A stretch of DNA of 64,000 nt, from positions 218,983 to 282,982 of the forward strand of contig NZ_FNYD01000006.1 of assembly GCF_900109035.1 (NCBI RefSeq), read 5' to 3'. The notes beneath the pieces were generated by a model. The model was not told the origin of the DNA, did not search any database, and saw only the letters and a list, made by a program, of their open reading frames with translations. This DNA comes from Cribrihabitans marinus. GTDB lineage: Bacteria; Pseudomonadota; Alphaproteobacteria; Rhodobacterales; Rhodobacteraceae. Positions 26,885 through 36,239 of this stretch are shown piece after piece (position 1 is the stretch's first letter; every line of letters starts with the position of its first letter). A program made the position numbers and the translations under genes.

Positions 26885-27609
26885 AGCATTGGCTTTGAGT
26901 TCATTTCCAGAAGTCGGGTGCGCGACGATCCGATGATGACCACCGTGCGCATGTCCGCCATCTCGGGCGCGGCCTCGGCCAGTGGCACGATGCGCAGCGC
27001 CTCCTCCGGCGTCGAAACGGCGCGCGCGAACAGGATCAGCCGTTCGGGCTCGCATCCATCGCGCAGGAGTTCCAGCGTCTTTTCAAATCCTTCCGGGCGG
27101 GACTTGGAGCGCGGATTGTAGAGCGCGACGGCAAAATCGCCCGCGATCGCCAGTTGCAGCCGCTTTTCGATCAGCGACCAGGGCTTGAGATTGTCGCTGA
27201 GGTTGATGGCACAGAAGTCATGGCCCAGCGGCGCGCCCGCGCGGGCGGCGGCGGCCAGCATCGCGGTAATGCCCGGCAGAACCGCGATGTCCAGACCGCG
27301 CCAGGTCGCGGGGCCGTTCTCGACCGCCTCGAACATCGCCGAGGCCATGGCGAAAACACCGGGATCGCCAGACGAGACCACCACCACGCGGCGCCCCTCG
27401 GCCGCCAGGTCCAGCGCCTGCGCGGCACGGTTGAGTTCCACCCGGTTGTCGCTGGAATGCAGTGTCAGCCCCGGGCGCTCGGCCACCCGCGCCACGTAGG
27501 GAATGTATCCCACGACATCGGTGGCCTCGGCCAGCGCCGCGCTCACCTCGGGCGTCACCAGCGCATCGTCGCCGGGGCCAAGGCCGGCAATGCGGACCCA
27601 GCCGCTCAT
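26857..27609 (-). CDS. cobJ: Precorrin-3B C17-methyltransferase CobJ
   Basis: A 250-residue SAM-dependent enzyme that methylates C-17 of precorrin-3B and contracts the ring to precorrin-4. Seen: RIAGLGPGDDALVTPEVSAA, DVVGYIPYVARV, VVVVSSGDPGVFAMASAMFE, LPGITAMLAAAARAGAPLGHDFC and LYNPRSKSRP, all typical of CobJ/CbiH. The C-terminus LEMNSKPMLYTPR is also conserved. Single methylase domain without fused CbiG. Its start overlaps the cobI stop by four bases, and its 3' end overlaps that of cobK on the opposite strand. Confidence 0.95.
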   Translation of the reverse strand: MSGWVRIAGLGPGDDALVTPEVSAALAEATDVVGYIPYVARVAERPGLTLHSSDNRVELNRAAQALDLAAEGRRVVVVSSGDPGVFAMASAMFEAVENGPATWRGLDIAVLPGITAMLAAAARAGAPLGHDFCAINLSDNLKPWSLIEKRLQLAIAGDFAVALYNPRSKSRPEGFEKTLELLRDGCEPERLILFARAVSTPEEALRIVPLAEAAPEMADMRTVVIIGSSRTRLLEMNSKPMLYTPRFTPE

Positions 27610-28334
27610 GGCCTGCGCCCCCGGCCGTGAACCAGGATGATCGAGAAATAGGGCGTCACCCTGTCGCCCGCCTCGGCCAGCCGGGTCACGCTCTGGTCGG
27701 GCATCTGCGCATATTCCACCAGCCAGGCGCGATCATGGAGACCGGCGGCGTGCAGCGCGCGTTTCACCTTGTCGAAATTGCGCCCGATCTTCATCACCAC
27801 CAGCGCGTCGGTCTGCGCCATGCGGCTGGCCAGCACCTCTTCGGGCAGGGTGCCCATGAGCACGGTCAGCACGTCGTCGCCCCAGGTGATCGGGTTGCCG
27901 GTGGCGGTCCATGCCCCGGACATGCCGGTGATGGCCGGCACGATCTGCAACGGCGTGTCCCCGCGCAGCCGTTCATAGAGATGCATGAACGAGCCATAGA
28001 AAAACGGGTCGCCCTCGCACAGCACCACCACGTCCTGGCCCTGTTCGGCCAGCGCCTTCAGCCGCGCCGTGCAATCGGTGTAGAACGCCGAGAGCGCCAC
28101 GTTGTAGCGCGGATCGCTCACCGGGATTTCCGTGGTCACCGGGTATTCCATCGGCAACTCGACCGCATCGCCGGGGATCATGCCGTTCACGATCTTGCGC
28201 GCCTGACCGGTGCGCCCGGCCTTGCGGAAATAGGCGACATGGCGCGCCCCGCGCAGCAACCTGTCGGCGCGGACGCTCATCAGGTCCGGATCGCCGGGGC
28301 CGAGGCCCAGGCCGTATATGGTGCCCATGCTCAT
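27606..28334 (-). CDS. cobI: Precorrin-2 C20-methyltransferase CobI
   Basis: A 242-residue SAM-dependent methylase giving precorrin-3A from precorrin-2. Seen: IYGLGLGPGDPDLMSVRADR, HVAYFRKAGRTGQARKIV, VVVLCEGDPFFYGSFMHLYE and IVPAITGMSGAWTATGNPI, which identify CobI. The start is the ATG at 28334 (MSMGT), which overlaps the cobH stop (ATGA); an ATG two codons downstream is the alternative. It passes product to CobG. Confidence 0.95.
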   Translation of the reverse strand: MSMGTIYGLGLGPGDPDLMSVRADRLLRGARHVAYFRKAGRTGQARKIVNGMIPGDAVELPMEYPVTTEIPVSDPRYNVALSAFYTDCTARLKALAEQGQDVVVLCEGDPFFYGSFMHLYERLRGDTPLQIVPAITGMSGAWTATGNPITWGDDVLTVLMGTLPEEVLASRMAQTDALVVMKIGRNFDKVKRALHAAGLHDRAWLVEYAQMPDQSVTRLAEAGDRVTPYFSIILVHGRGRRP

Positions 28335-28960
28335 TCCGCGCGGCTGGCGATCGCGTTGATGGCGGCGACGGTGATGGCGCTGCCACCCAGACGCCCCTGC
28401 ACGATGCAGCAGGGGACCGGCTGCGCGGACCAGAGCGCGTCCTTGCTTTCCACCGCGCCGACGAAACCCACCGGGCAGCCGATGATGGCGGCGGGGCGGG
28501 GGCAGTCGGGATCCTCCAGCATGTTCAGCAGGTGAAAGAGCGCGGTGGGTGCGTTGCCGATGGCCACCAGCGCGCCGTCCAGATGCGGCCCCCACAACTC
28601 CAGCGCGGCGGCGGACCGGGTGTTGCCCATGCGCTCGGCCAGCGGGCGCACGCGGTCGTCCTGCAGGGTGCAGATCACCTCGTTGTTCGCGGGCAGGCGG
28701 AACCGGGTCACGCCCTCGCTGACCATGCGTGCGTCGCACAGGATCGGCGCGCCGGCCTCCAGCGCCGCACGGGCGGCGGGCACGAAACCGGGCGAGAAAT
28801 GGACATGCTCTTCCAGCCCGACCATTCCGGCGGCATGGATCATCCGCACCGCGACCTGCTCCTCGTCCAGGTCGAACCGCGCCAGGTCGGCCTCGGCCCG
28901 GATGGTGGCAAAGGACTGGCGATAGATCGCCGCGCCGTCGGTTTCGTATTCATAGGGCAT
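28331..28960 (-). CDS. cobH: Precorrin-8X methylmutase CobH
   Basis: A 209-residue isomerase that moves the methyl group from C-11 to C-12, giving hydrogenobyrinic acid. The catalytic histidine is in VRMIHAAGMVGLEEHVHFSPG. Also seen: ILCDARMVSEGVTRFRLP, GNAPTALFHLLNM and AAIIGCPVGFVGAVESK, which form the conserved product-binding surface. The start at 28960 overlaps the end of cobG by 11 bases and has GGAT upstream. Readings that begin further upstream run into cobG. Confidence 0.95.
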   Translation of the reverse strand: MPYEYETDGAAIYRQSFATIRAEADLARFDLDEEQVAVRMIHAAGMVGLEEHVHFSPGFVPAARAALEAGAPILCDARMVSEGVTRFRLPANNEVICTLQDDRVRPLAERMGNTRSAAALELWGPHLDGALVAIGNAPTALFHLLNMLEDPDCPRPAAIIGCPVGFVGAVESKDALWSAQPVPCCIVQGRLGGSAITVAAINAIASRAE

Positions 28961-30086
28961 CAGTGAGATCCGTGGGGCTGAGTGTCTCGGGATCGAGGCC
29001 GGTTCTGCAGGGCTCATCCCCCGCGCGGCCGGCTTTGACAAGATCGAATTTGCCGTTCCGGCCCACCAGGGTCACATCGGCGGGCGTCTGCCGGGCGCAG
29101 CCCTTGGCGCAGCCCGATACATGCAGGCTGCCCGCGACATGCGGTGCAAGGCGGCGGGCGATTTCGCGGGTCTCGACCTGCGCCTGCGGGCAGAGCGGCG
29201 CCCCCGCGCAGGCGTCGGTTGTCAGCAGCGGGGTGTTCCCCGTGTTGACGAATATGTCGGACGGGGCGGCGCGTCCGCCTTCCAGCAGAAACAGCCGCCA
29301 AGGCGTGACACGCAGGGCGCGGGCGCCGCTGGCTTCCGTCAAGCGGGCCAGAGCCCGCGCGGGCAGTTGCCCGAACGGCGCACCGTAGCAGGGGCCAGGC
29401 GGGGTCTCGCCCGGCGCGGGTCGGCCGGTCGCCGGGCCCGGGGCGTCACCGGTGAAATGCTCGGGCAGCGGGATGGTACGAAGCAGCCGCGCCATGCGGC
29501 GGGTCTCGGGGCTGTGCTGCGCGGCGAACCAGCGGGCCAGGTCGATCAGCCGGTCGATGGCCGTTGCCTCGGTGACCGGGGTTCCGGTCCCGGCACAATC
29601 GGCCCGCAGGATCAGTCCGGTTTCGCCGGTTTCGAGGCGGATATCGGCGGGATCACCGGACAGGAAACGGGTTGTGCCGGTGTCGATCGCAAAGCCGAAT
29701 TTTGCTGGGAGGTCAGGCAGTTCCGCAAGCCTGTTCAACAACGCTGTCGCCAGCCGCTCGGTCACGTCGCCCGGTTGCCAGAAGGGCGAGACCAGGATGT
29801 TGCGCCGGGTTTCCAGCCCCGGTTCGGCATCGACCAGATCCAGCCCGGACAGATCGTCCAGCAGGGCGCCGTGGGCCTCTTCGGCCACGCCGCGCAGTTG
29901 CAGGTTGGCCCGGTTGGTCAGGTCGATCGTGCCGTTGCCGTAACGCTGCGCCGCCGCGCACAGCCCCAGCACCTGCGCCGAGGTCAGCCGCGCCAGCCGG
30001 GGCCGCACGCGCACCACCAGCCCGTCGCCCGACATCATCGGACGGTGCGCGCCGGGGCACCAGCCCTTGACCAGCGGGGCGCTCAT
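28950..30086 (-). CDS. cobG: Precorrin-3B synthase CobG
   Basis: A 378-residue oxygen-dependent monooxygenase of the nitrite/sulfite-reductase-like family. It hydroxylates precorrin-3A at C-20 and forms the gamma-lactone of precorrin-3B. The 4Fe-4S/mononuclear iron region has the expected cysteine pattern: CAGAPLC followed by SGCAKGCARQ. Its presence shows the oxygen-dependent route. The start at 30086 overlaps the cobN stop (ATGA); extension to 30134 lies inside cobN and is not supported. Confidence 0.93.
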   Translation of the reverse strand: MSAPLVKGWCPGAHRPMMSGDGLVVRVRPRLARLTSAQVLGLCAAAQRYGNGTIDLTNRANLQLRGVAEEAHGALLDDLSGLDLVDAEPGLETRRNILVSPFWQPGDVTERLATALLNRLAELPDLPAKFGFAIDTGTTRFLSGDPADIRLETGETGLILRADCAGTGTPVTEATAIDRLIDLARWFAAQHSPETRRMARLLRTIPLPEHFTGDAPGPATGRPAPGETPPGPCYGAPFGQLPARALARLTEASGARALRVTPWRLFLLEGGRAAPSDIFVNTGNTPLLTTDACAGAPLCPQAQVETREIARRLAPHVAGSLHVSGCAKGCARQTPADVTLVGRNGKFDLVKAGRAGDEPCRTGLDPETLSPTDLTDAL

Positions 30087-33000
30087 CGACCGGTCTCCAG
30101 TTCGGCGCGGATCGAGTTGCGGCGGGTCTGCCACAGCCCGGCCTCGAGCAGCGCGCGGAACCGGTCCTGCATGGCCCGGTGCGCCTGCGGATTGGCCTCC
30201 TGCAGGAAGAAGTCGATCTGCGGATCGCCCAGCGTGGCATCGTGGTAGAGGTCGAAGAGATGCGGCGCGACGGCATCGGCCAGATGCGCAAAGGACGCCA
30301 TGTGATCGAGCGTTGCGGCTATCTCGGCGGCGCCGCGGAAGCCGTGCCGCTGCATGCCGGCGATCCAGCCGGGATGGGCGGCGCGGGCGCGCACCACCCG
30401 GGCGATTTCCTCGGGCAGGGTGCGGGCGCGGGGGCGCGCGGGGTCGGTGGTGTCGAGATGGTAGAGTTGCGCGCTGCCGCCGGTCTGCGCCTTGGCGGCG
30501 GCGAAACCAGCCTCGTGCGTGGCGTAGTCGGCGGCCAGCAGCAGGTCGGTCTCGGACAGGTCCTGCAGATGCACGAAGCTGTCGGCTGCGGCCACGCGGT
30601 CGCGGATCCCCCGCTTGTCATGGACGATATGCTCGCCGTCCAGCGCAAAGGCGCTGGCGTCGAGCCAGGCCTGCCCGGCCTGCGCCCGCGCCGCATCGGT
30701 GTAGGTCTCGGGCAGGTGGCCCATGCCCAGCCCATAGCTGCCCGGGGCCGGGCCATAGACCCGCGCTGTGGGCGTATGGCCCGCATAGGGGTTCCAGTCC
30801 GGCGCCTCGTCCCGCGCGGCCAATGCGCGCACCGCTTGTGCGAACAGCGCCGAGAGTGTCGGAAACACGTCGCGGAACAGGCCCGAGACCCGCAGGGTCA
30901 CGTCCAGCCGCGGCCGGTCCAGATCGGTGATCGGCAACACCTCGATCCCCGAAACCCGCTCGGATCCCGCATCCCAGACCGGTTTCACGCCCAGCAGATG
31001 CAGCGCCATGGCGAATTCCTCGCCCGCCGTGCGCATGGTGGCCGAGCCCCAGAGATCGACGATCAGCCCCCTTGGATAATCGCCCTCCTCCTGCAAATGG
31101 CGCCGCACCAGCTCCTCGGCGGATTTCACGCCCTGCGCATATGCGGAACGGGTGGGCACCGCGCGCGGATCGGTGGTGTAGAGGTTGCGCCCGGAGGGCA
31201 GCACATCCGTGCGCCCGCGATAGGGCGAGCCGGAGGGACCGGCGGCGATGCGCCGGCCGGCCAGCGCATCCAGAAGCGCGGCGCGTTCCGCATGGGCCGA
31301 GGGCGCGGTGTCGAAATTGCCCGCGACCTGCGGCGCGCGGCCATAGACATGCAGGCCGTCGCCGAACTGGCTTTCCTTGATGTCGCAGACGAAGCGGTCG
31401 ATGCGGGTGATCGCCTCGGCGGTGCAGGTGGCGCGGTCGAGGCCCAGATCCTCCTCGACGCCCAGCGCCTGCGCCTCGGTGCGGATATCGGCCTGCAGCC
31501 GGTCGCGGCGCCTGGGGTCCAGCCCGTCGGCGTTCGAGAACTCGTCGAGGAGCGATTCCAGCCGGCCCATGCGCTCGGGCGTGCCGCTGTCGCGCAGGGG
31601 CGGGGGGATGTGGCCCAGCGTGACCGCGCCGATGCGCCGCTTGGCCTGCGCCGCCTCGCCGGGGTCGTTGACGATGAAGGGATAGATCACCGGCGTGTCG
31701 CCGATCAATGCCTCGGGCCAGCAGGTGCCGGAAAGCGCCACCGACTTGCCCGGCAGCCATTCCAGCGTGCCATGCGCGCCGATGTGAATGAGCGCGTCGG
31801 CCTGCATCGCGTGCTGCAGCCAGAGGTAGAAGGCCACATAGCCGTGGCGCGGCGTTCGGGCGAGGTCGTGATAGTCGTCGTCACGGCTCTCGGGCTGGCC
31901 GCGTTCGGGCTGCAGGGCGATCAGGGTCTTGCCGCGGCGCAGGGCGGTGAAGTGGAATTTGCCTTGCGAAACCGCAGGATCGGCTTCGGGGGCGCCCCAG
32001 ACGTCTTGCAAGTTCTCCTGCAGCGGGGCGGGCAGGGTCGCCAGCGCCTTGCGATAGTCGGCGACGGGCCAGGTGATGCGCGTCTCTTGCAGATCTTCGG
32101 CAACAGGCGCGCCGGGGGCGGCATCGAAGCCCTGTTCCCGCAGATCCTCCAGCATTGCCTCGGCCGAGGCCAGCGCGTCCAGCCCCACCGCATGGGCCAT
32201 CTGCCAATCCTTGCCGGGATAGGTGGACAGCACCAGTACCGGCACCTGTTCGGCGGCCGGTTTGCTGGCCAGCCGCACCCAGCCCGCGACGCGCGAGACG
32301 ACGGCCTCGATCCGTTCGGGGTCGGGCGTATGCACCGTGCGGGCGAATTGCAGATGCGCATCGCGGGCGCCCGGCTCCTTGAACGAGGCGACCCCGGCGC
32401 TGATCCGGCCGTCGACCTCGGGCAGAACCACGTGCATCGCCAGGTCAGCGGGTGACAGCCCGCGCTCGGCCTCGACCCAGGATCTGCGGTCGGATGTGGC
32501 GAGCGTGACCTGGAACACTGGCACACCGGCGGCGTCCAGCGGCGAGGTGCCGCCGTCGCCCTTGCCGGAAAAGGCGGTGGCGTTGACGATGGCGGCGGGA
32601 TTGAGCGCGCGCACCTGCCGCGCCAGCCAGCCCGCCGCGCCGGGCGCCTTGAGCGAGGGCGCATAGAGCGCGGCCACGTCGAAACCACGGGCGCGGAAGG
32701 CGGCGAAGAGGGCCTCGACAGGCACCGTGTCCGACGCGGTCAGGTAGGCGCGGTAGAAGGTCAGCAGGATGCGCGGCCGGTCGCTGCCGGGAAAGAGCGC
32801 CAGCGGGCAGGTCACGCCATGTTCCGGTGTCCAGGCGCCGACCTGCGGCAGCGATTTCGCCCCCGGCACCGGCCCGGCATAAAGCCCCGCCGCCAGCGCC
32901 AACTGCGCCAGCGCCGCCTGCGCGGCCACCGCCCCGCCGGTGTCGCAGAGATGCTGCAGCCGCCGCAGGGTCGAGACCGGCAGGGTCGAGAGATTGTCGA

Positions 33001-33379
33001 GCCGCGCATCGGCCCGCCCGTCGGCGGGCAGAACCGCCACCGCGGTCCCGCGCTCCTGCGCCAGCGTCTGCACCTGTTGCAACCCGTAGGACCAGTAGGG
33101 CACGCCGCCGATCAGCCGGATCAGGATGCCCTTGGCGCCTGCCAGCGTTTGCTCGACATAGGTGTCGACCGACAGCGGATGCTTCAGCGCCGCCAGGTTG
33201 GCCAGCCGCAGCGTCGGCATCCGCCCATCCGGGCCACCGCCGCGATGCCAGCCCGCCGCAAAGGCCCCGAGATCGCTGTCGGAAAAGGACAGCACCACCA
33301 GATCCGCCGGGCTCTGGCCCAGGTCGGTCGGGGTCTCGGTTTCTTCGAGCCCGTGGCTTTCGCGGAAGACGACGTGCAT
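30083..33379 (-). CDS. cobN: Aerobic cobaltochelatase large subunit CobN
   Basis: A 1098-residue chelatase subunit that inserts Co2+ into hydrogenobyrinic acid a,c-diamide together with CobS and CobT (not in this window). Seen: DRPRILLTFYRAYL, NATAFSGKGDGG, LVLSTYPGKDWQMAHAVGLD, IHIGAHGTLEWLPGKSVALS and the C-terminal FFLQEANPQAHRAMQDRF. It is shorter than the approximately 1270-residue Pseudomonas denitrificans protein, as in related bacteria. The start at 33379 lies nine bases after the cobW stop. Confidence 0.94.
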   Translation of the reverse strand: MHVVFRESHGLEETETPTDLGQSPADLVVLSFSDSDLGAFAAGWHRGGGPDGRMPTLRLANLAALKHPLSVDTYVEQTLAGAKGILIRLIGGVPYWSYGLQQVQTLAQERGTAVAVLPADGRADARLDNLSTLPVSTLRRLQHLCDTGGAVAAQAALAQLALAAGLYAGPVPGAKSLPQVGAWTPEHGVTCPLALFPGSDRPRILLTFYRAYLTASDTVPVEALFAAFRARGFDVAALYAPSLKAPGAAGWLARQVRALNPAAIVNATAFSGKGDGGTSPLDAAGVPVFQVTLATSDRRSWVEAERGLSPADLAMHVVLPEVDGRISAGVASFKEPGARDAHLQFARTVHTPDPERIEAVVSRVAGWVRLASKPAAEQVPVLVLSTYPGKDWQMAHAVGLDALASAEAMLEDLREQGFDAAPGAPVAEDLQETRITWPVADYRKALATLPAPLQENLQDVWGAPEADPAVSQGKFHFTALRRGKTLIALQPERGQPESRDDDYHDLARTPRHGYVAFYLWLQHAMQADALIHIGAHGTLEWLPGKSVALSGTCWPEALIGDTPVIYPFIVNDPGEAAQAKRRIGAVTLGHIPPPLRDSGTPERMGRLESLLDEFSNADGLDPRRRDRLQADIRTEAQALGVEEDLGLDRATCTAEAITRIDRFVCDIKESQFGDGLHVYGRAPQVAGNFDTAPSAHAERAALLDALAGRRIAAGPSGSPYRGRTDVLPSGRNLYTTDPRAVPTRSAYAQGVKSAEELVRRHLQEEGDYPRGLIVDLWGSATMRTAGEEFAMALHLLGVKPVWDAGSERVSGIEVLPITDLDRPRLDVTLRVSGLFRDVFPTLSALFAQAVRALAARDEAPDWNPYAGHTPTARVYGPAPGSYGLGMGHLPETYTDAARAQAGQAWLDASAFALDGEHIVHDKRGIRDRVAAADSFVHLQDLSETDLLLAADYATHEAGFAAAKAQTGGSAQLYHLDTTDPARPRARTLPEEIARVVRARAAHPGWIAGMQRHGFRGAAEIAATLDHMASFAHLADAVAPHLFDLYHDATLGDPQIDFFLQEANPQAHRAMQDRFRALLEAGLWQTRRNSIRAELETGR

Positions 33380-33388
33380 CGGGCGTGT

Positions 33389-34444
33389 CTACTCGGCGGC
33401 CTGCGGAACGGAGGTGAGAATATCACGGATCGCGGCGGCGTCGATGTCGTCATGCTCGGCGATCACCACCAGCCGACCCTGCCGCGCCTCGTCCGGTTTC
33501 CACGGGCGGTCATACTGGTGCCGCACCCGCGCACCCACCGCCTGCACCAGCAGGCGCATCGGCTTGCCGGAGACGGCGGCGTACCCCTTGACGCGCAGGA
33601 TGTTCCGCTCCTTGGCCAGCCGTTCGATCCGGGCCGCCAGGTCGGCAGGATCCGCCTGTTCCGGCAGGTCGATCACCACGCTTTCGAAATCGTCATGGTC
33701 GTGATCGTGCGGCGCGTCATGGTGGCTGGGGCGCGCGTCCATGTCGTCCTCGGCGGCCGCCTCCAGGCCCAGGATCACGCGCACGTCCACAGCGCCTTCG
33801 GCAACTTCGACCACCGGCAACGGGCGCGGGGCCTCGGCGGCGATGATCTCGCGCGCGCGGGCCACGCCCTCGGGACCGGCGAGGTCGGGCTTGGTCAGCA
33901 GGATGATGTCGGCGCAAGAGATCTGGTCCTCGAACACCTCCGACAGCGGGGTTTCGTGGTCGATGGAGTCATCCGCCAGCCGCTGGGCATCCACCGCCGC
34001 CACATCCGGCGCGAACCGGCCCGCCGCCACAGCCTCGGCATCGGCCAGGGCGATAACGCCGTCGACGGTGATCTTCGAGCGGATATCCGGCCAGTCGAAC
34101 GCCTTGAGCAGCGGCTTCGGCAGGGCCAGCCCGCTGGTCTCGATCAGGATGTGGTCGGGGCGCGGGTCGAGCGCCATCAGCGCCTCGATGGTGGGGATGA
34201 AATCGTCGGCCACGGTGCAGCAGATGCAGCCATTGGCCAGTTCCATGATGTTCTCGGCCGGGCAGTCGGGAATGGCGCAGCCCTTGAGGATCTCGCCATC
34301 AACGCCCACATCGCCGAACTCGTTGACCACCACGGCCAGCCGCTTGCCCTGCGGGTTCTGCATCAGGTGGCGGATCAGCGTGGTCTTGCCGGATCCCAGG
34401 AATCCGGTGACGACGGTGACGGGGAGTTTTTCCAGGGTGCTCAT
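33389..34444 (-). CDS. cobW: CobW GTPase, putative cobalt metallochaperone
   Basis: A 351-residue G3E-family GTPase (COG0523), thought to deliver cobalt to cobalamin synthesis. Seen: Walker A GFLGSGKTTLIRHL, the metal-binding CxCC motif NGCICCTV, guanine-specificity TKPDLAG, and a histidine/aspartate-rich loop HHDAPHDHDHDD around residue 245 that probably binds metal. The C-terminal CobW_C domain is complete. It lies between DUF1636 and cobN behind the riboswitch. Confidence 0.95.
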   Translation of the reverse strand: MSTLEKLPVTVVTGFLGSGKTTLIRHLMQNPQGKRLAVVVNEFGDVGVDGEILKGCAIPDCPAENIMELANGCICCTVADDFIPTIEALMALDPRPDHILIETSGLALPKPLLKAFDWPDIRSKITVDGVIALADAEAVAAGRFAPDVAAVDAQRLADDSIDHETPLSEVFEDQISCADIILLTKPDLAGPEGVARAREIIAAEAPRPLPVVEVAEGAVDVRVILGLEAAAEDDMDARPSHHDAPHDHDHDDFESVVIDLPEQADPADLAARIERLAKERNILRVKGYAAVSGKPMRLLVQAVGARVRHQYDRPWKPDEARQGRLVVIAEHDDIDAAAIRDILTSVPQAAE

Positions 34445-34445
34445 G

Positions 34446-34820
34446 TCAGGCTCCTATCGGGGGGATGCGGGCGACGCAGTTCTTGCGGAAATGCACGGGG
34501 CGCTCGCGCCAGGGCACCAGCCCGTCGGCGGTCGCGTGATAGCGGGTCGTGCCCTCGACGATGGTGTCGACATCGTGGGCCTCGTTCAGGTTGGCATAGA
34601 CATAGGTCCAGCGCGACGGGCCGCCGCGCAGGACGATGGAACAGCCGTTGTCGCAGTTCGACAGGCATTCGACCGGGCGCAGGTGCACGCCCTCGGGCAG
34701 CGCCGCCTCGGCCAGCGCCGCATGCAGCAGGGCGCCGGGACGCGCGGCGTCATCCTCGACCGGCAGGCCGCGGCGGCAGGTGGTGCAGACCAGCAATTCG
34801 ACCGGTGCGCTCTGGGTCAC
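34446..34820 (-). CDS. DUF1636 protein, ferredoxin-like
   Basis: A 124-residue DUF1636 protein, a thioredoxin-like [2Fe-2S] ferredoxin type. The cysteines CTTCRRG and ECLSNCDNGC fit a cluster or metal site, and YVYANLNEAHDVDTIVEG is typical of the domain. In Rhodobacteraceae and relatives it is often next to cobW. Its role is unknown; electron or metal supply to cobalt handling is a plausible guess from position. It is the first gene of the main cob operon, about 100 bases downstream of the riboswitch, and ends directly before cobW. Confidence 0.82.
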   Translation of the reverse strand: MTQSAPVELLVCTTCRRGLPVEDDAARPGALLHAALAEAALPEGVHLRPVECLSNCDNGCSIVLRGGPSRWTYVYANLNEAHDVDTIVEGTTRYHATADGLVPWRERPVHFRKNCVARIPPIGA

Positions 34821-34920
34821 GTCTCATCCCCCTCTCGGGTTCGGGGGACGGGGTCATGAGCGGGCCACGCGGCAAGGACATGGGCCCGTCACCGGAACAC
34901 CCCGTCCGGTTGCACTTCGG

Positions 34921-35130
34921 GCGCTGGCAGGTCTCCCGGCTTACAGATGTCGGGGCGTCTGCCCCGGCGGATGTCCCGCCTTCCCAGCCTGACGGCCAGT
35001 GGCTTGGGCACCCTCTCCGGTCACGGTCGCGGGGGCGGCTGCGCTTGACGGCCCGGACCGGACCGCTGGCGCATTCCCTTTTCATCCGCCCGGGGGCGGA
35101 CACCAACTCCATCGCACATGCGGCACCGCC
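34921..35130 (-). ncRNA. Cobalamin riboswitch upstream of the main cob operon
   Basis: On the minus strand this leader carries the class-I cobalamin aptamer elements: GGTGCCGC near 35121-35128, AAAAGGGAA, GCCCCCGCGACCGTGACCGG, GCCACTGGCC, TGGGAAGG, and the B12 box AAGCCGGGAGACCTGCC at 34926-34942. The region between is GC-rich and can form the expected stems. It controls DUF1636-cobW-N-G-H-I-J and, if transcription crosses cobK, also cobL-E-M-B-A. Confidence 0.92.
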
Positions 35131-35272
35131 CGCCCGGTTGTCAAGCGCAAGGGCGCCGGATGCCGGCCCGTGAGGGAAAAGCGACCGCCCGAGGTCGTTT
35201 GGCGGCATGACGCCCGCGCGCGGCGGTGGTCCCTTGGCCGGATGACATGAAACAGGGCGAAAGGCGGCGGGG

Positions 35273-36232
35273 ATGAGAGTCGGATTCATCGGGTTGGGCA
35301 ATGTGGGCGGCAAGCTGGCGGGCTCGCTCCTGCGCAACGGGGTCGAGCTGGGCGTGTGCGACCTGGACGCGGAGCGGGTTGCGGGGTTCGTCGCGCAGGG
35401 CGCAACCGGCGCTGACGATCCCGCGCAGCTGATGCGCGCGTGTAAGGTGGTGATCACCTGCCTGCCGTCTCCGGCCGCCAGCGACGCGGTGATGCGTCAG
35501 ATGCTGCCCGAGATGCGGCCCGGCAAGACCTGGCTGGAGATGTCCACCACCGACGCGGCCGAGGTGCAGCGCCTGGGCGCGCTGGTGATCGAGCGGGGCG
35601 GGGCGGCCGTGGATTGCCCGGTCTCGGGCGGCTGCCACCGAGCCGCGACCGGCAACATCTCGATCTTCGCGGGCTGCGAGCGCGCCACGTTCGACCGGAT
35701 CCTGCCGCTGCTGACCAAAATGGGCCGGCGGATCCTGCATACCGGCCCGCTGGGCTCGGCCTCGGTGCTCAAGGTCGTGACCAACTATCTCGCCACCGCC
35801 AACCTGCTGAGCTGTTGCGAGGCGCTGGCGACCGCCGGTGCGGCGGGGATGGACCTGAACACCGCCTATGAGGCGATCCGCATCTCGTCGGGCACCTCCT
35901 TCGTGCATGAGACCGAAAGCCAGGTGATCCTGAACGGCTCTCGCGACATCTCGTTCACGATGGACCTGGTCAAGAAGGATATCGGCCTGTTCCAGCAGGT
36001 TGCCGACCGCGCCGGCGTGCCGCTCGAGATCAACCCGCTGATGATGCGGATCATCGACGACGGCATCGCGCGCTATGGCGCGCGCGAGCTTTCGCCCAAC
36101 ATCGTGCGGCGGCTTGAAGAGGCCACGGGGATCGCGATCCGCGCGCCGGGATTCCCGCCGGAGATGGCCGATGACGAGCCCGAAGCGCCGGGATACGAGG
36201 TGGTGCCGCGCAATCGGCAGGCGGCGGAATGA
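35273..36232 (+). CDS. NAD(P)-dependent beta-hydroxyacid dehydrogenase (3-hydroxyisobutyrate dehydrogenase-like)
   Basis: A 319-residue dehydrogenase of the 3-hydroxyisobutyrate/6-phosphogluconate superfamily. Seen: N-terminal dinucleotide fold RVGFIGLGNVGGKLAGSLL, substrate-binding DCPVSGGCHRAATGNISIF, and the catalytic lysine in GSASVLKVVTNYLATAN. Length is slightly above the usual 290 because of a polar tail. The substrate is not predictable. It is divergent from the cob operon riboswitch and convergent with the citryl-CoA-lyase gene, so it stands alone or reads with no partner. Confidence 0.85.
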   Translation: MRVGFIGLGNVGGKLAGSLLRNGVELGVCDLDAERVAGFVAQGATGADDPAQLMRACKVVITCLPSPAASDAVMRQMLPEMRPGKTWLEMSTTDAAEVQRLGALVIERGGAAVDCPVSGGCHRAATGNISIFAGCERATFDRILPLLTKMGRRILHTGPLGSASVLKVVTNYLATANLLSCCEALATAGAAGMDLNTAYEAIRISSGTSFVHETESQVILNGSRDISFTMDLVKKDIGLFQQVADRAGVPLEINPLMMRIIDDGIARYGARELSPNIVRRLEEATGIAIRAPGFPPEMADDEPEAPGYEVVPRNRQAAE

Positions 36233-36239
36233 GCCCGGC

